Positions 47,139-56,165 of a DNA stretch of 64,000 nt are shown piece after piece. The stretch covers positions 1 to 64,000 of the forward strand of contig JAPPGG010000007.1 of NCBI GenBank assembly GCA_028875055.1, written 5' to 3'. Within the stretch, counting starts at the first letter, position 1, and each line of letters starts with the position of its first letter. This DNA is from Chloroflexota bacterium. Lineage in GTDB: Bacteria; Chloroflexota; Dehalococcoidia; Lucifugimonadales; UBA3495. The notes under the pieces are model-generated. The model had not been told where the DNA came from and did not search any database. It saw nothing but the letters and a program-made list of their open reading frames with translations. The translations under genes were made by a program, and so were the position numbers.

Positions 47139-48842
47139 TCAGGCCGACTGCAAGAAACTCCTTACCTCCCCCGCAACATCCTCCAGCGAGACCATAGTCG
47201 CTTCCTCCTCGGTCCGGCCCTTCATTTCCGCGGCGTTATTGCGCAGGTTGCGGGGACTCACCACCAGGCGCAGGGGCAGCCCCATCAGGTCGGCGTCATT
47301 CAGCTTCACTCCCGCCGCCTGGTCTGGCCGGTCGTCGTAAAGTGTCTCAATACCGCTGTCCCACAACTCCCGGTACAGCTTGTCAGCGGCGATGGCTACC
47401 GCTTCGTCGGTCAGGTTCAGGCCCACCAGGTGTACCTGGTAGGGGGCAATGGGCGCGGGGAAAACGATGCCCCGCTCATCGTGGTTCTGCTCAACGGCGG
47501 CGGCCAGCAGCCGCCCAACGCCGATGCCGTAGCAGCCCATGGTAATGGGATGTTGCTGGCCTTCCTGGTCCAGGTACATGGCGCCCAGGGCTTCGCTGTA
47601 GGAGGTGCCCAGCTTGAAGATGTGGCCCACCTCCACTCCCCGGGTGGCCTCCAGCGGTGTACCGCAGCGGGGGCACAGGTGGCCCGGCTGGGCCAGGGCG
47701 ATATCGGTCAGGATGTCCACTTCGAAGTCCCGGGGGTAGTTGGCGTTGCGGTAGTGAGTGTCGGGCTGGTTGGCCCCCACCACGAAGTTGCTGCCCTGGG
47801 TGATGGAGGGGTCGGCCACCCGGCGAACCTGGGTAATGCCGATGGGCGACGCCGAACCGGCCACCAGTCCCGCCTCCTTGACCTCCTCATCGGTTGCCAG
47901 GCGCAAATCGTTGCAGTGGAGGGAATTCTTCAGCTTGACCTCGTTGACTTCCAAATCGCCCCGCACCGTCACGAAGACCACCTCCTCATCTGCGGCGTAG
48001 AAGACCGCCTTAAGGGTCTGGCTGGTGGCAACGCCAAGAAAGTCGGCCAGGGCCGCGATGGTCTTTACTCCGGGAGTATCCACCGTTTCCAGCGGCAGTT
48101 CGGAAGCCGCTTCCTGCTCGGGATACACACCCTCCGCCTTTTCGGCATTGGCGGTATAACCACAACCGCGACAGGTAATGACCGTGTCCTCGCCCGTGGG
48201 CGTGGCCAGCAGGAACTCGTGGGAGTCTTTGCCGCCGATGGCTCCGCTGTCGGCCTCGGCCATCAGCACGGGCAGACTGCAGCGGCGGTAGATGCTGCGG
48301 TAAGCCTGGGCCATGGCCTGGTAGCTGTCGTCCAGGCTGTCGTCGTCGGCGTTGAAACTGTAGGCGTCCTTCATATCGAATTCCCGCACCCGCACCAGTC
48401 CGGCACGGGGACGGGGTTCATCGCGGAACTTGGTCTGAATCTGGTAGAGAATCACCGGCAGGTCGCGGTAGCTCTGCACGTTGGCCCGCACGATGCTGGT
48501 AACAACTTCCTCATGGGTGGGGGCCAGCACCATGGGTCGGCCCCGGCGGTCCTCCATGGAGAAGAGAACCTCGCCCATGGAGTCGGCGCGGCCCGTCTGC
48601 TCCCACAGTTCCCGGGGCTGCAGGGCGGGCATCATCAACTCCTGGCCGCCGGCCGCGTCCATCTCCTCCCTAATGATGTTCTCAATCTTGCGCAGGGAGC
48701 GCCAGGCCAGCGGCAGGTAGGCATAAACCCCCGCAGCCACCTGGTAGATGAGGCCGGAGCGCAGCATCAGGCGGTGGCTGGCGGTTTCAGCTTCGGGCGG
48801 GTCTTCCCGCAGGGTCTTGGTTACCAGTTGGGTCAAACGCAT
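47139..48842 (-). CDS. proS: Prolyl-tRNA synthetase
   Basis: 567 aa; 'RSGLIYQVAAGVYAYLPLAWRSLRKIENIIREEMDAAGGQELMMPALQPRELWEQTGR', 'LAPTHEEVVT', YbaK-like insertion. Confidence 0.98.
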   Translation of the reverse strand: MRLTQLVTKTLREDPPEAETASHRLMLRSGLIYQVAAGVYAYLPLAWRSLRKIENIIREEMDAAGGQELMMPALQPRELWEQTGRADSMGEVLFSMEDRRGRPMVLAPTHEEVVTSIVRANVQSYRDLPVILYQIQTKFRDEPRPRAGLVRVREFDMKDAYSFNADDDSLDDSYQAMAQAYRSIYRRCSLPVLMAEADSGAIGGKDSHEFLLATPTGEDTVITCRGCGYTANAEKAEGVYPEQEAASELPLETVDTPGVKTIAALADFLGVATSQTLKAVFYAADEEVVFVTVRGDLEVNEVKLKNSLHCNDLRLATDEEVKEAGLVAGSASPIGITQVRRVADPSITQGSNFVVGANQPDTHYRNANYPRDFEVDILTDIALAQPGHLCPRCGTPLEATRGVEVGHIFKLGTSYSEALGAMYLDQEGQQHPITMGCYGIGVGRLLAAAVEQNHDERGIVFPAPIAPYQVHLVGLNLTDEAVAIAADKLYRELWDSGIETLYDDRPDQAAGVKLNDADLMGLPLRLVVSPRNLRNNAAEMKGRTEEEATMVSLEDVAGEVRSFLQSA

Positions 48843-48856
48843 GCTAAGGATTCCCT

Positions 48857-49288
48857 TTACCGGATGGACTCAGATTCCCACGGGTTGATGACGGGAACGC
48901 CGCAGTCGGTAAAATCTGGTACGTTGCGAGTAGCAACGGTGGCGCCGTTCGAATAAGCGATGGCTGCGATCATGCCGTCCTGCATGGGAAGTGAGCGACC
49001 TACCGACCTTCTATGCGCCAACATTCTTGCATACTCTCTAGCTGCCGGAACATCCAAAGTAAGCACACGTCCATCGAAGAAGTCCGTCAGCATATGCTCA
49101 ATCCTGACTAAGAGTTCCCGCTTTCGGAAACCCGCCGGCAGAATAGCAGCTCCGTACCGCAACTCCGCTTCCGTGATAACCGTGACAAAGAGATCGCCTG
49201 GAATCTGTGAATTCCACCAGCTGAATACATCCTGTTGAGGCGCCGACCGCAAGAGTTCAGAAACGACGTTTGTATCAACTACGATCAT
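48857..49288 (-). CDS. vapC: VapC-type PIN-domain toxin
   Basis: 'MIVVDTNVVSELLRSAPQQDVFSWWN...ELRYGAAILPAG...MQDGMIAAIAYSNGATVATRNVPDF'. Confidence 0.95.
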   Translation of the reverse strand: MIVVDTNVVSELLRSAPQQDVFSWWNSQIPGDLFVTVITEAELRYGAAILPAGFRKRELLVRIEHMLTDFFDGRVLTLDVPAAREYARMLAHRRSVGRSLPMQDGMIAAIAYSNGATVATRNVPDFTDCGVPVINPWESESIR

Positions 49289-49553
49289 CTTCCTCGTCTG
49301 CTTCCCAATATCCCAAGGGCCAGACGGGTGGATGATTTCCTTCGGCCAAACTTTCCAAGACTACACCGCCCAGGGGTTTGAACAGTTCATGGATCGCCGT
49401 GCCCATAGCCTCCGGTGGCGCTTTGCGATAGGGTAAAGCATCCGCCAATATCCGGCGCACTTCTTCTTCCATGGAGCAACCGTGTTTAGCGGCCTGTTCT
49501 TTCAGGCGCTGTTTAAGGTCTTCATCCAGGTTCCTTACCGTCAAACTGGCCAC
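49275..49553 (-). CDS. vapB: FitA/VapB-like antitoxin (RHH)
   Basis: GTG start: 'VASLTVRNLDEDLKQRLKEQAAKHGCSMEEEVRRILADAL', overlaps vapC start; the listed longer ORF start is spurious. Confidence 0.9.
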   Translation of the reverse strand: MASLTVRNLDEDLKQRLKEQAAKHGCSMEEEVRRILADALPYRKAPPEAMGTAIHELFKPLGGVVLESLAEGNHPPVWPLGYWEADEEDDRS

Positions 49554-49567
49554 ATTGTCACCTCCGG

Positions 49568-50713
49568 CTAACCCCCTGCCTCCACCGGCGCGGGCGTGTT
49601 CTCCACCTCTTCCATCAGCGCGGTGAACATCTCCTCTTCGGGAACCACCCTTACCTTCTGGCCCTTGCGGAAAATGACCGCCCGACCGGCGCCGGCGGCG
49701 ATGCCCACGTCGGCATCCTTGGCCTCGCCGGGGCCGTTGACCTCGCAGCCCATGACTGCCACCTTGATGTTCTTGTCCGTCTTCTTCAGCAGCGCGTCCA
49801 CGTCGTTGGCCAGCTTGCGCACGTCCACGTCGGCCCGCCCGCAACTGGGGCAGGCCACCAGGGTGGTGCCCTTGACGCGCAGGTTCAGGGACTTGAGGAT
49901 CTCGTAACCGACGACCACTTCTTCCTTCGAGTCGTCGCTGAGGGAGACGCGGATGGTGTCGCCTATGCCCTCGTAGAGCAGGTAGCCCAGGCCCACGGCG
50001 GTGCGGATGGAACCGGCCTGCGCCGTCCCCGCCTCCGTAATGCCCAGGTGGAAGGGATATGGGACCATATCGGCCAGTTGCCGGTAGGCTTCCACGGTTG
50101 TTGGCACGTCAAAGGCTTTCAGGGAAATCTTGATCTGGTCGAAGTCCTGCTGCTCCAGCAGGCTGATCTCCCACAGGGCGGTGGCCACCATGTGGTCCAC
50201 AATGCTGTATTCCCCTTCCTGGGCATCTCCGGCCTTGGGCAGCCGGTTCACCAGGTCCATATGGCGGGAGAAGCCCCGGGTGCGGCCTATGCCTCCCACC
50301 GGGGGCAGGCTGCCGAAGTTGGCCCCGATGCGGATGGGTATATCCCGCTCCTTGGCTACCTTGACCACCTCCTTGACCTGGTCTTCGTTGCGGAGGTTGC
50401 CCGGGTTGAGGCGCAGGCAGTCCACGCCGCCCTTGGCGCACTCTATGGCCAGCTGGTAGTGGAAGTGTATGTCGGCGATGAGGGGGATGTTAATCTGCTT
50501 CCGAATTTCCGCCATTGCCTGGGCGGCTTCCATGTCCGGAACCGCTGAGCGGATGATGTCGCAACCCACTTCTTCCAGTTCGTGAATCTGGCGGACGGTG
50601 GCCTTGACGTCCCTGGTATCGGTCTTGGTCATGGACTGGACGGTGATTTCCGCTCCACCGCCGACCTTGACGTCGCCTACGTAAACCGGCTTGGTAACGC
50701 GTCGCTTCTTCAT
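49568..50713 (-). CDS. ispG: 4-hydroxy-3-methylbut-2-enyl diphosphate synthase
   Basis: 'VGGGAEITVQSMTKTDTRDVKATVRQIHELEEVGCDIIRSAVP...SCGRADVDV...GCEVNGPGEA'. Confidence 0.98.
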   Translation of the reverse strand: MKKRRVTKPVYVGDVKVGGGAEITVQSMTKTDTRDVKATVRQIHELEEVGCDIIRSAVPDMEAAQAMAEIRKQINIPLIADIHFHYQLAIECAKGGVDCLRLNPGNLRNEDQVKEVVKVAKERDIPIRIGANFGSLPPVGGIGRTRGFSRHMDLVNRLPKAGDAQEGEYSIVDHMVATALWEISLLEQQDFDQIKISLKAFDVPTTVEAYRQLADMVPYPFHLGITEAGTAQAGSIRTAVGLGYLLYEGIGDTIRVSLSDDSKEEVVVGYEILKSLNLRVKGTTLVACPSCGRADVDVRKLANDVDALLKKTDKNIKVAVMGCEVNGPGEAKDADVGIAAGAGRAVIFRKGQKVRVVPEEEMFTALMEEVENTPAPVEAGG

Positions 50714-50901
50714 AGGAATGGCTCCCCCTGCTGCCCGGGTAGTTTGTGACCGGACGCAGGTTGGACGGACTTGTCCGTTCATGTTACACGAAACGCTAAA
50801 GCTGTGCCAGAACGCAATGGGAGGGGCAAGGCGCTCCTTTGCTTCATTGGACTTACCTCCTTGCAGGTGTTAAGGTAGGCCCACTAGCCCAGGAGGCGTT
50901 T

Positions 50902-51330
50902 ATGACTGAAGTACAGGAAGGCAATACGGTTAAGGTGCACTACACCGGCACACTGGACGACGGATCGGTGTTTGATTCCTCTGTCGGTGGGGAGCCGCTG
51001 CAGTTTACCATCGGGCAGGGCCAGATGATCCCCGGTTTTGAGCGGGGCGTCGTCGGCATGGAACTGGGAGAGACCCGTACCGTAGTTATCGCCGCCGACC
51101 AGGCCTACGGGGTCCACCGTCCCGACGGAGTTTTCGAGGTCGAGCGGTCGGAGATTCCCACCACCATACCCCTTCAGCAGGGTATGCAGTTGCAGGCTAA
51201 CGGCCCCGGGGGCAGACCAGTCACCATGACGGTGCTGGAGGTATCCGACGAGAAGGTAAAGCTGGACGCCAACCATCCCCTGGCCGGCAAGGACCTGACC
51301 TTCGAGATTGAGGTGGTGGAGATCAGTTAG
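50902..51330 (+). CDS. FKBP-type peptidyl-prolyl cis-trans isomerase (SlyD-like)
   Basis: RBS AGGAGG; 'NTVKVHYTGTLDDGSVFDSSVGGEPLQFTIGQGQMIPGFERGVVGMELGE'. Confidence 0.97.
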   Translation: MTEVQEGNTVKVHYTGTLDDGSVFDSSVGGEPLQFTIGQGQMIPGFERGVVGMELGETRTVVIAADQAYGVHRPDGVFEVERSEIPTTIPLQQGMQLQANGPGGRPVTMTVLEVSDEKVKLDANHPLAGKDLTFEIEVVEIS

Positions 51331-51364
51331 GCTTTCCACACATCCAGACCAACTATTGGCGCAT

Positions 51365-51478
51365 CAGGAGTCAAACCTATGCCCGAACGTAGCGGCAGGC
51401 TTGAAGGAAAAGTAGCAATCGTAACCGGCGCCGGTTCCAGCGGCCCCGGGGTGGGCAACGGCAAGGCCGCCGCAGTCC
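51365..51478 (+). repeat. 114-bp direct repeat copy 1 (duplicated 5' end of downstream SDR gene)
   Basis: Matches 51986-52099 with one mismatch (51441 c / 52062 t). Confidence 0.97.
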
Positions 51479-51485
51479 CCAGGAT

Positions 51486-51629
51486 ATGAACCTTCCAGGA
51501 TTCAGGCTTCACCCGTTGACGGGACGCCTTTCAGGTCACTGGGCCGTTACCGTTTCTGCCAGCGTGCGGGTTACATTCCGTTTCGAGGACGGTCACGTTT
51601 TTGACGTGGACTATACCGATTACCATTAG
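51486..51629 (+). pseudogene. N-terminally truncated HigB toxin
   Basis: 'MNLPGFRLHPLTGRLSGHWAVTVSASVRVTFRFEDGHVFDVDYTDYH*' = C-terminal third of HigB, immediately 5' of higA; not in ORF track. Confidence 0.85.
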
Positions 51630-51635
51630 GGAGCA

Positions 51636-51938
51636 ATGGCAATGCCCATGCACGACCCCTGCCACCCCGGCGAGATAGTCAAGTATGAGTGCCTTGAACC
51701 TCTGGGGCTGACCATAACTAGAGCGGCCAGGGGCCTGGGCGTTAGCCGACAAAAACTTTCCGAATTGGTGAATTGCAAGACCGGCGTTTCCGCAGACATG
51801 GCCATCCGGCTATCCATTGCCTTCGGCTCATCGCCAGAGGCTTGGTTGGGAATGCAATCGGCATACGACCTCTGGAAAGTCCGTCACAAAACCGAGTCCA
51901 TGGAAGTTGAGCATTTTGCCGCCGCGAGCAGGTCCTGA
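51636..51938 (+). CDS. higA: HigA-family antitoxin
   Basis: 'DPCHPGEIVKYECLEPLGLTITRAARGLGVSRQKLSELVNCKTGVSADMAIRLSIAFGSSPEAWLGMQSAYDLW'. Confidence 0.95.
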   Translation: MAMPMHDPCHPGEIVKYECLEPLGLTITRAARGLGVSRQKLSELVNCKTGVSADMAIRLSIAFGSSPEAWLGMQSAYDLWKVRHKTESMEVEHFAAASRS

Positions 51939-51985
51939 GGCCTTATCCACCTTAATGGCGGCGTCATCCAATCCCAGTCATTAGC

Positions 51986-52099
51986 CAGGAGTCAAACCTA
52001 TGCCCGAACGTAGCGGCAGGCTTGAAGGAAAAGTAGCAATCGTAACCGGCGCCGGTTCCAGTGGCCCCGGGGTGGGCAACGGCAAGGCCGCCGCAGTCC
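51986..52099 (+). repeat. 114-bp direct repeat copy 2 (intact SDR 5' end)
   Basis: See 51365-51478; offset 621 bp. Confidence 0.97.
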
Positions 52100-52848
52100 T
52101 TTTCGCCCGGGAAGGGGCCAGGGTACTCCTGGTGGACGCCGTCCAGGAGCGGGCCGAGGAAACATTAGCCATCATTCGTGGAGAGGGTGGCGAGGCCGAC
52201 GTGTTTGAGGCCAACGTCATCAATGCCGATGACTGCCGCCGCATGGTGGACGCCGCCGTGGACCGCTGGGGCAGGCTGGACGTACTGGATAACAACGTGG
52301 GAATCTCTCGCCGGGGTTCTGTCCTTGAGGTCACCGAGGAGGACTGGGACTTTGTCATGGCGGTGAACGTCAAGAGCATAGTCTTGTGCAGCAAATACGC
52401 CATCCCCAAAATGATTGAAAGCGGCGGTGGCTCCATCATCAACATATCCTCAATTGCCGGACTGCGGGCCCACAGCAGCACTCCCTATACAACCTCCAAG
52501 GCGGCGGTGCAGGGACTGACCATGTCCATGGCTGCCGACCACGGCCCCGACGGCATTCGCGTCAACTGCATTGCCCCTGGCTTGGTCTATTCCCCCATGG
52601 TGGCGCCCCGCATGGACGACGACCTGCGGGAGATTCGCCGCAGCGCCGCTCCCCTGCGCACCGAAGGCGATTCCTGGGACATTGGCTACGCGGCCCTCTA
52701 CCTGGCCAGCGACGAGGCCCGCTGGGTCAACGGTGTCGTCCTGCCGGTGGATGCCGGTCTGGTCCAGGTTACCCCCGTCACCTATCAGACGCTGGCCCAG
52801 CAGCAGTACGCCCAGCCGAGTCAGCGATTTTGGTATCATTACAGGTGA
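52000..52848 (+). CDS. SDR-family oxidoreductase
   Basis: 'GKVAIVTGAGSSGPGVGNGKAAAVLFAREGARVLLVD', 'NNVGI', 'YTTSKAAVQGLTMSMAAD'. Confidence 0.95.
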   Translation: MPERSGRLEGKVAIVTGAGSSGPGVGNGKAAAVLFAREGARVLLVDAVQERAEETLAIIRGEGGEADVFEANVINADDCRRMVDAAVDRWGRLDVLDNNVGISRRGSVLEVTEEDWDFVMAVNVKSIVLCSKYAIPKMIESGGGSIINISSIAGLRAHSSTPYTTSKAAVQGLTMSMAADHGPDGIRVNCIAPGLVYSPMVAPRMDDDLREIRRSAAPLRTEGDSWDIGYAALYLASDEARWVNGVVLPVDAGLVQVTPVTYQTLAQQQYAQPSQRFWYHYR

Positions 52849-52883
52849 CCACCAAGCCCGACCAGTAAAGAGGTAGTGCCGAA

Positions 52884-53546
52884 ATGACTACTCCCCGGGC
52901 AAAACCCCGCCAGGAAACCCCGGCTGCACCGGATCCTGTTTCTCCGGAACCCTATGGGCCCATCGTGCTCCGGTTGCTCCCCGGATGGAAGTTGACTGAA
53001 GACCAGTTCCTGGAGTTGTGCGTCCTGAACGACGAGCTCCGTATTGAAATCAACGCCCGGGGTGAGCTGGAGCTTATGGCCCCTACTTTCAACAATACGT
53101 CAAACAAAAACATCAGAATTTCTGCACGCCTGCAAATTTGGGCCGAGACCGACGATTCAGGACTAGCCTTTGAGTCAAATGCCGGATTCACCCTGCCCAA
53201 CGGCGCCCTCCGCTCCCCCGATGCGTCCTGGGTTCTGAAAGGACGCCTAGCAGAAATACCGGAAACGGAACGTCTCAAGTTTTCCCCCATTTGCCCCGAC
53301 TTCGTAGTCGAACTGCGTTCCGAATCCGACCGGCTACGCGATATACAGGCCAAAATGGAGGAATACCTGGCCAACGGCGCCCGCCTGGGCTGGCTGATAG
53401 ACCCCCTGGATCCCCGCCATCGCGTCTACATTTACCGACCCGGCGTTGATGTGGAAGTCCTGGAAGCCCCGGAAACCCTGTCCGGCGACCCGGAACTCCC
53501 CGGCTTCGTCCTGGAAATGCAGCGCATCTGGGAACCGCCCTTCTGA
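52884..53546 (+). CDS. Uma2-family endonuclease-like protein (DUF820)
   Basis: 'LTEDQFLELCVLNDELRIEINARGELELMAPT...PDASWVLKGRLAEIPETERLKFSPICPDFVVELRSESDRLRDIQAKMEEYLANGARLGWLIDP'. Confidence 0.95.
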   Translation: MTTPRAKPRQETPAAPDPVSPEPYGPIVLRLLPGWKLTEDQFLELCVLNDELRIEINARGELELMAPTFNNTSNKNIRISARLQIWAETDDSGLAFESNAGFTLPNGALRSPDASWVLKGRLAEIPETERLKFSPICPDFVVELRSESDRLRDIQAKMEEYLANGARLGWLIDPLDPRHRVYIYRPGVDVEVLEAPETLSGDPELPGFVLEMQRIWEPPF

Positions 53547-53657
53547 ATCTCCCGCTCATACTGAGCTTGTCGAAGGACGCCGACTTGGTAGCCAACCCCC
53601 GGGGTTGGTGCTAACATTACTTGGCGAAAATTTCAGCACTAACTCAAGGAGCAACTG

Positions 53658-54428
53658 ATGAGAATAGCCCGGTACGAAGCCCACGGTAGCATTCATTTCG
53701 GCGTAATCGACGGCGACAATGTGGCCGCAATTGAGGGCGATATTTTTGGCAGCTACACGGTCACCGACCACGTTCACAAGCTCAGCGATGTCAAGCTACT
53801 GGCCCCAGTGGTGCCCGGCAAGATTCTGGCCATGGGTCTGAACTATACCAGCCACATCGGCGACCGGCCCGCCCCCCAGTACCCCATGGTTTTCCACAAG
53901 ACCCCCACCAGCGTCATCGGACCCGAGGACACCATCGTCCGCCCCAGTGAGGTGGAACGCCTGGACGCCGAGGGTGAACTGGTGGCCATCATCAAGGACA
54001 CCTGCAAGAACGTGTCCAAGGAAGACGCGCTTAACCACGTCTTCGGCTACACCTGCGGCAACGATGTAAGCGCCCGCGACTGGCAGCGCCGCGACCGTAA
54101 CGACAACAACTCCGACTGGTGGCGGGCCAAGTCGGCCGACACCTTCTCTCCCATGGGCCCCTGGATCGAGACGGACCTGGACCCCCACGCCCAGCACCTG
54201 CGCACCCGCGTTAACGGCAACGAGGAACAGAACGAGTCCACCGCCCACCTGATTTTCGACGTCCCCACCATGATCGAGTTCATCTCCCGCTACGTGACCC
54301 TGGAAGCCGGGGACTGCATCTACACCGGCACCCCGGGGACCACCAGCAACATGGACGATGGCGCCGTCTGCGAAATTGACATTGACGGCATTGGCATTCT
54401 CCGCAACCCGGTCAAGCTGGAAAGCTAG
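53658..54428 (+). CDS. Fumarylacetoacetate hydrolase family protein
   Basis: 'LAMGLNYTSHIGDRPAPQYPMVFHKTPTSVIGPEDTIV...VFGYTCGNDVSARDWQ...GDCIYTGTPGT'. Confidence 0.95.
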   Translation: MRIARYEAHGSIHFGVIDGDNVAAIEGDIFGSYTVTDHVHKLSDVKLLAPVVPGKILAMGLNYTSHIGDRPAPQYPMVFHKTPTSVIGPEDTIVRPSEVERLDAEGELVAIIKDTCKNVSKEDALNHVFGYTCGNDVSARDWQRRDRNDNNSDWWRAKSADTFSPMGPWIETDLDPHAQHLRTRVNGNEEQNESTAHLIFDVPTMIEFISRYVTLEAGDCIYTGTPGTTSNMDDGAVCEIDIDGIGILRNPVKLES

Positions 54429-54473
54429 TTTTTTATTCCACGAAGGACACGAAGGTTCACGAAGAAAGAAGAG

Positions 54474-54503
54474 GCCGGGCCAAACAGCCCGGCTCTTTTC
54501 ATT
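54474..54503 (+). terminator. Terminator-like hairpin gccgggc-caaaca-gcccggc-tcttttcatttt
   Basis: 7-bp stem plus T-rich tail after FAH gene. Confidence 0.75.
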
Positions 54504-54581
54504 TTGCGGGCAGGATTACCGCCGCCCGCTGCTCACTGGAACTTCCCTGATGTAACTTCGCGCCCCTTCGTGGATAACCGG

Positions 54582-56165
54582 TCACTCCGTTATTGGCCGC
54601 GAAATTATCCACAGGCTTACCACCGTGTACAGCACCATCAAGGCCAGCATGGGGACCTGGCTCTTCAGGGCCAGATTACGGTCACCGTAGATGCTCACGG
54701 CCTTAATGTGGGCCAGGTACACGGCGATGATGTGTCCCGCCACAATGGACATGACGGCGAAGAACCAGACAGACCTGGCGTTGGTAATGGAGATGTTCAC
54801 CACGTAGCTCGCCGTGCCAAAGTAATCGGCGCCGCTCCCGAAGGGATCGGATGCCAGGGGAATTATCAGTTGTCCCTGGATGAGCAGGAAACCCAGGTAG
54901 TGGGCGAAATGGTAGGCCAGGGCAATGGGAACCAGGGAAAAGACGAAGGCGGTCATCAGCTGCGCCGGTGTGGGGTCGGGGCCGCTTCGGCGGGCAGTCG
55001 CCCCCTGCATCATTGCACAGAACACCCAGTAAACGGCGGCAAAGGCCAGGGGAAACAGGACCAGGCCCAGGGTGTTGGCAATCACCAGTCCATTGAAATA
55101 GGGCGATGTCAGCTGCGGAGTCTGGATCAGGGCCCAGCCCAGCGCCGAGGCCCACTCCGGCGTGTCGCTGAATCCATCGAAAGTAACTGTGGACAGCACA
55201 AGCAACACCATAGCGGTCAATCCCGCGGGAAGGGGCCCTTGCCAGTGCAGCCCGATGGCGGGAGGACGGAGGTTCAACTGCCGATGGCGGGCGTATTCGA
55301 AGCATTCGTAGCAGTCCACGCAGCCGGCCCTGTAGTTGAGGGTCCCTGCGCTGCACTGCGGGTCCGAACACTCGTGGCAGACCATGGGGTCGCTCGTACG
55401 CGCCTCGGTAATGGAGAAGCGGGTCAGGAAGCCGTAGATGACCGTGAAAACCTCGCCGTACCTCAGCCACTGGTGCTTGCCAAACAGGAACATGCCGCCA
55501 AGGGTAAGAACGCTGTAGGCGATAATCAGCCAGGACAGTAGCTCCGGAGAAGCGCTGTCGGGCAGAGCGTTCTCCACCCATACAAAGGCGAAAAACAGGA
55601 CTACGGAAGGCCACACCCCCACTCTTTGGGCGTAGTCCATCCCCAGCGTAAGCTCCCAATCCGGGGTAATGCGGTGGTACAGAAACTCGACCAGCCCGAA
55701 GACGATCTTCCAGGGATTTACCACCGCCCAGAGGTTGCCCAGCAGGGAGACCACGAAGCCCATTCCTACCCACCAGATTATCCATACGAAGGTGGGCGTC
55801 AGGTTGTTGACGGGACGCTCGGAGCCGTACAATCCCGTGGCAATGACCAGCAGAAAAAGGAACAGTGAAGCCGTCTTGAGCAGCCACGTTACAGGCCCTG
55901 ACAAGACCAGCCTGAGCGGCTCCAGGGCAATCAGATTCAGCCGCGGGTAACTGTCGCCGCTGTGTTCCCCACGTACAAAAATGCCTACCACCACGAAGGA
56001 CAGGGCTACTGCCGCTGCCCCCCCGACAACGAAGTAGGTAAGAGGCAGGGGAAGGTCGTACCGCTCTCCGAAGCCATGGGCATAGGCTGGGGCAGCGGAA
56101 AGTCCCATGGCTAGCAGACCGATGGCCGTGAAGAGGAGTAGCAGGGGCGTATTCAGCCGCAACAT
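54582..56165 (-). CDS. Polytopic membrane protein with internal Cys-rich cluster
   Basis: 527 aa, many TM helices; 'MVCHECSDPQCSAGTLNYRAGCVDCYECFEYARH' around 55299-55386. Confidence 0.8.
   Translation of the reverse strand: MLRLNTPLLLLFTAIGLLAMGLSAAPAYAHGFGERYDLPLPLTYFVVGGAAAVALSFVVVGIFVRGEHSGDSYPRLNLIALEPLRLVLSGPVTWLLKTASLFLFLLVIATGLYGSERPVNNLTPTFVWIIWWVGMGFVVSLLGNLWAVVNPWKIVFGLVEFLYHRITPDWELTLGMDYAQRVGVWPSVVLFFAFVWVENALPDSASPELLSWLIIAYSVLTLGGMFLFGKHQWLRYGEVFTVIYGFLTRFSITEARTSDPMVCHECSDPQCSAGTLNYRAGCVDCYECFEYARHRQLNLRPPAIGLHWQGPLPAGLTAMVLLVLSTVTFDGFSDTPEWASALGWALIQTPQLTSPYFNGLVIANTLGLVLFPLAFAAVYWVFCAMMQGATARRSGPDPTPAQLMTAFVFSLVPIALAYHFAHYLGFLLIQGQLIIPLASDPFGSGADYFGTASYVVNISITNARSVWFFAVMSIVAGHIIAVYLAHIKAVSIYGDRNLALKSQVPMLALMVLYTVVSLWIISRPITE

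Noticed and set aside
47430-48956. 508-aa plus-strand ORF
   Set aside because: Antisense shadow of proS.
49554-49844. N-terminal extension of ORF 49275-49844
   Set aside because: Out-of-frame translation of ispG; the antitoxin starts at GTG 49553.
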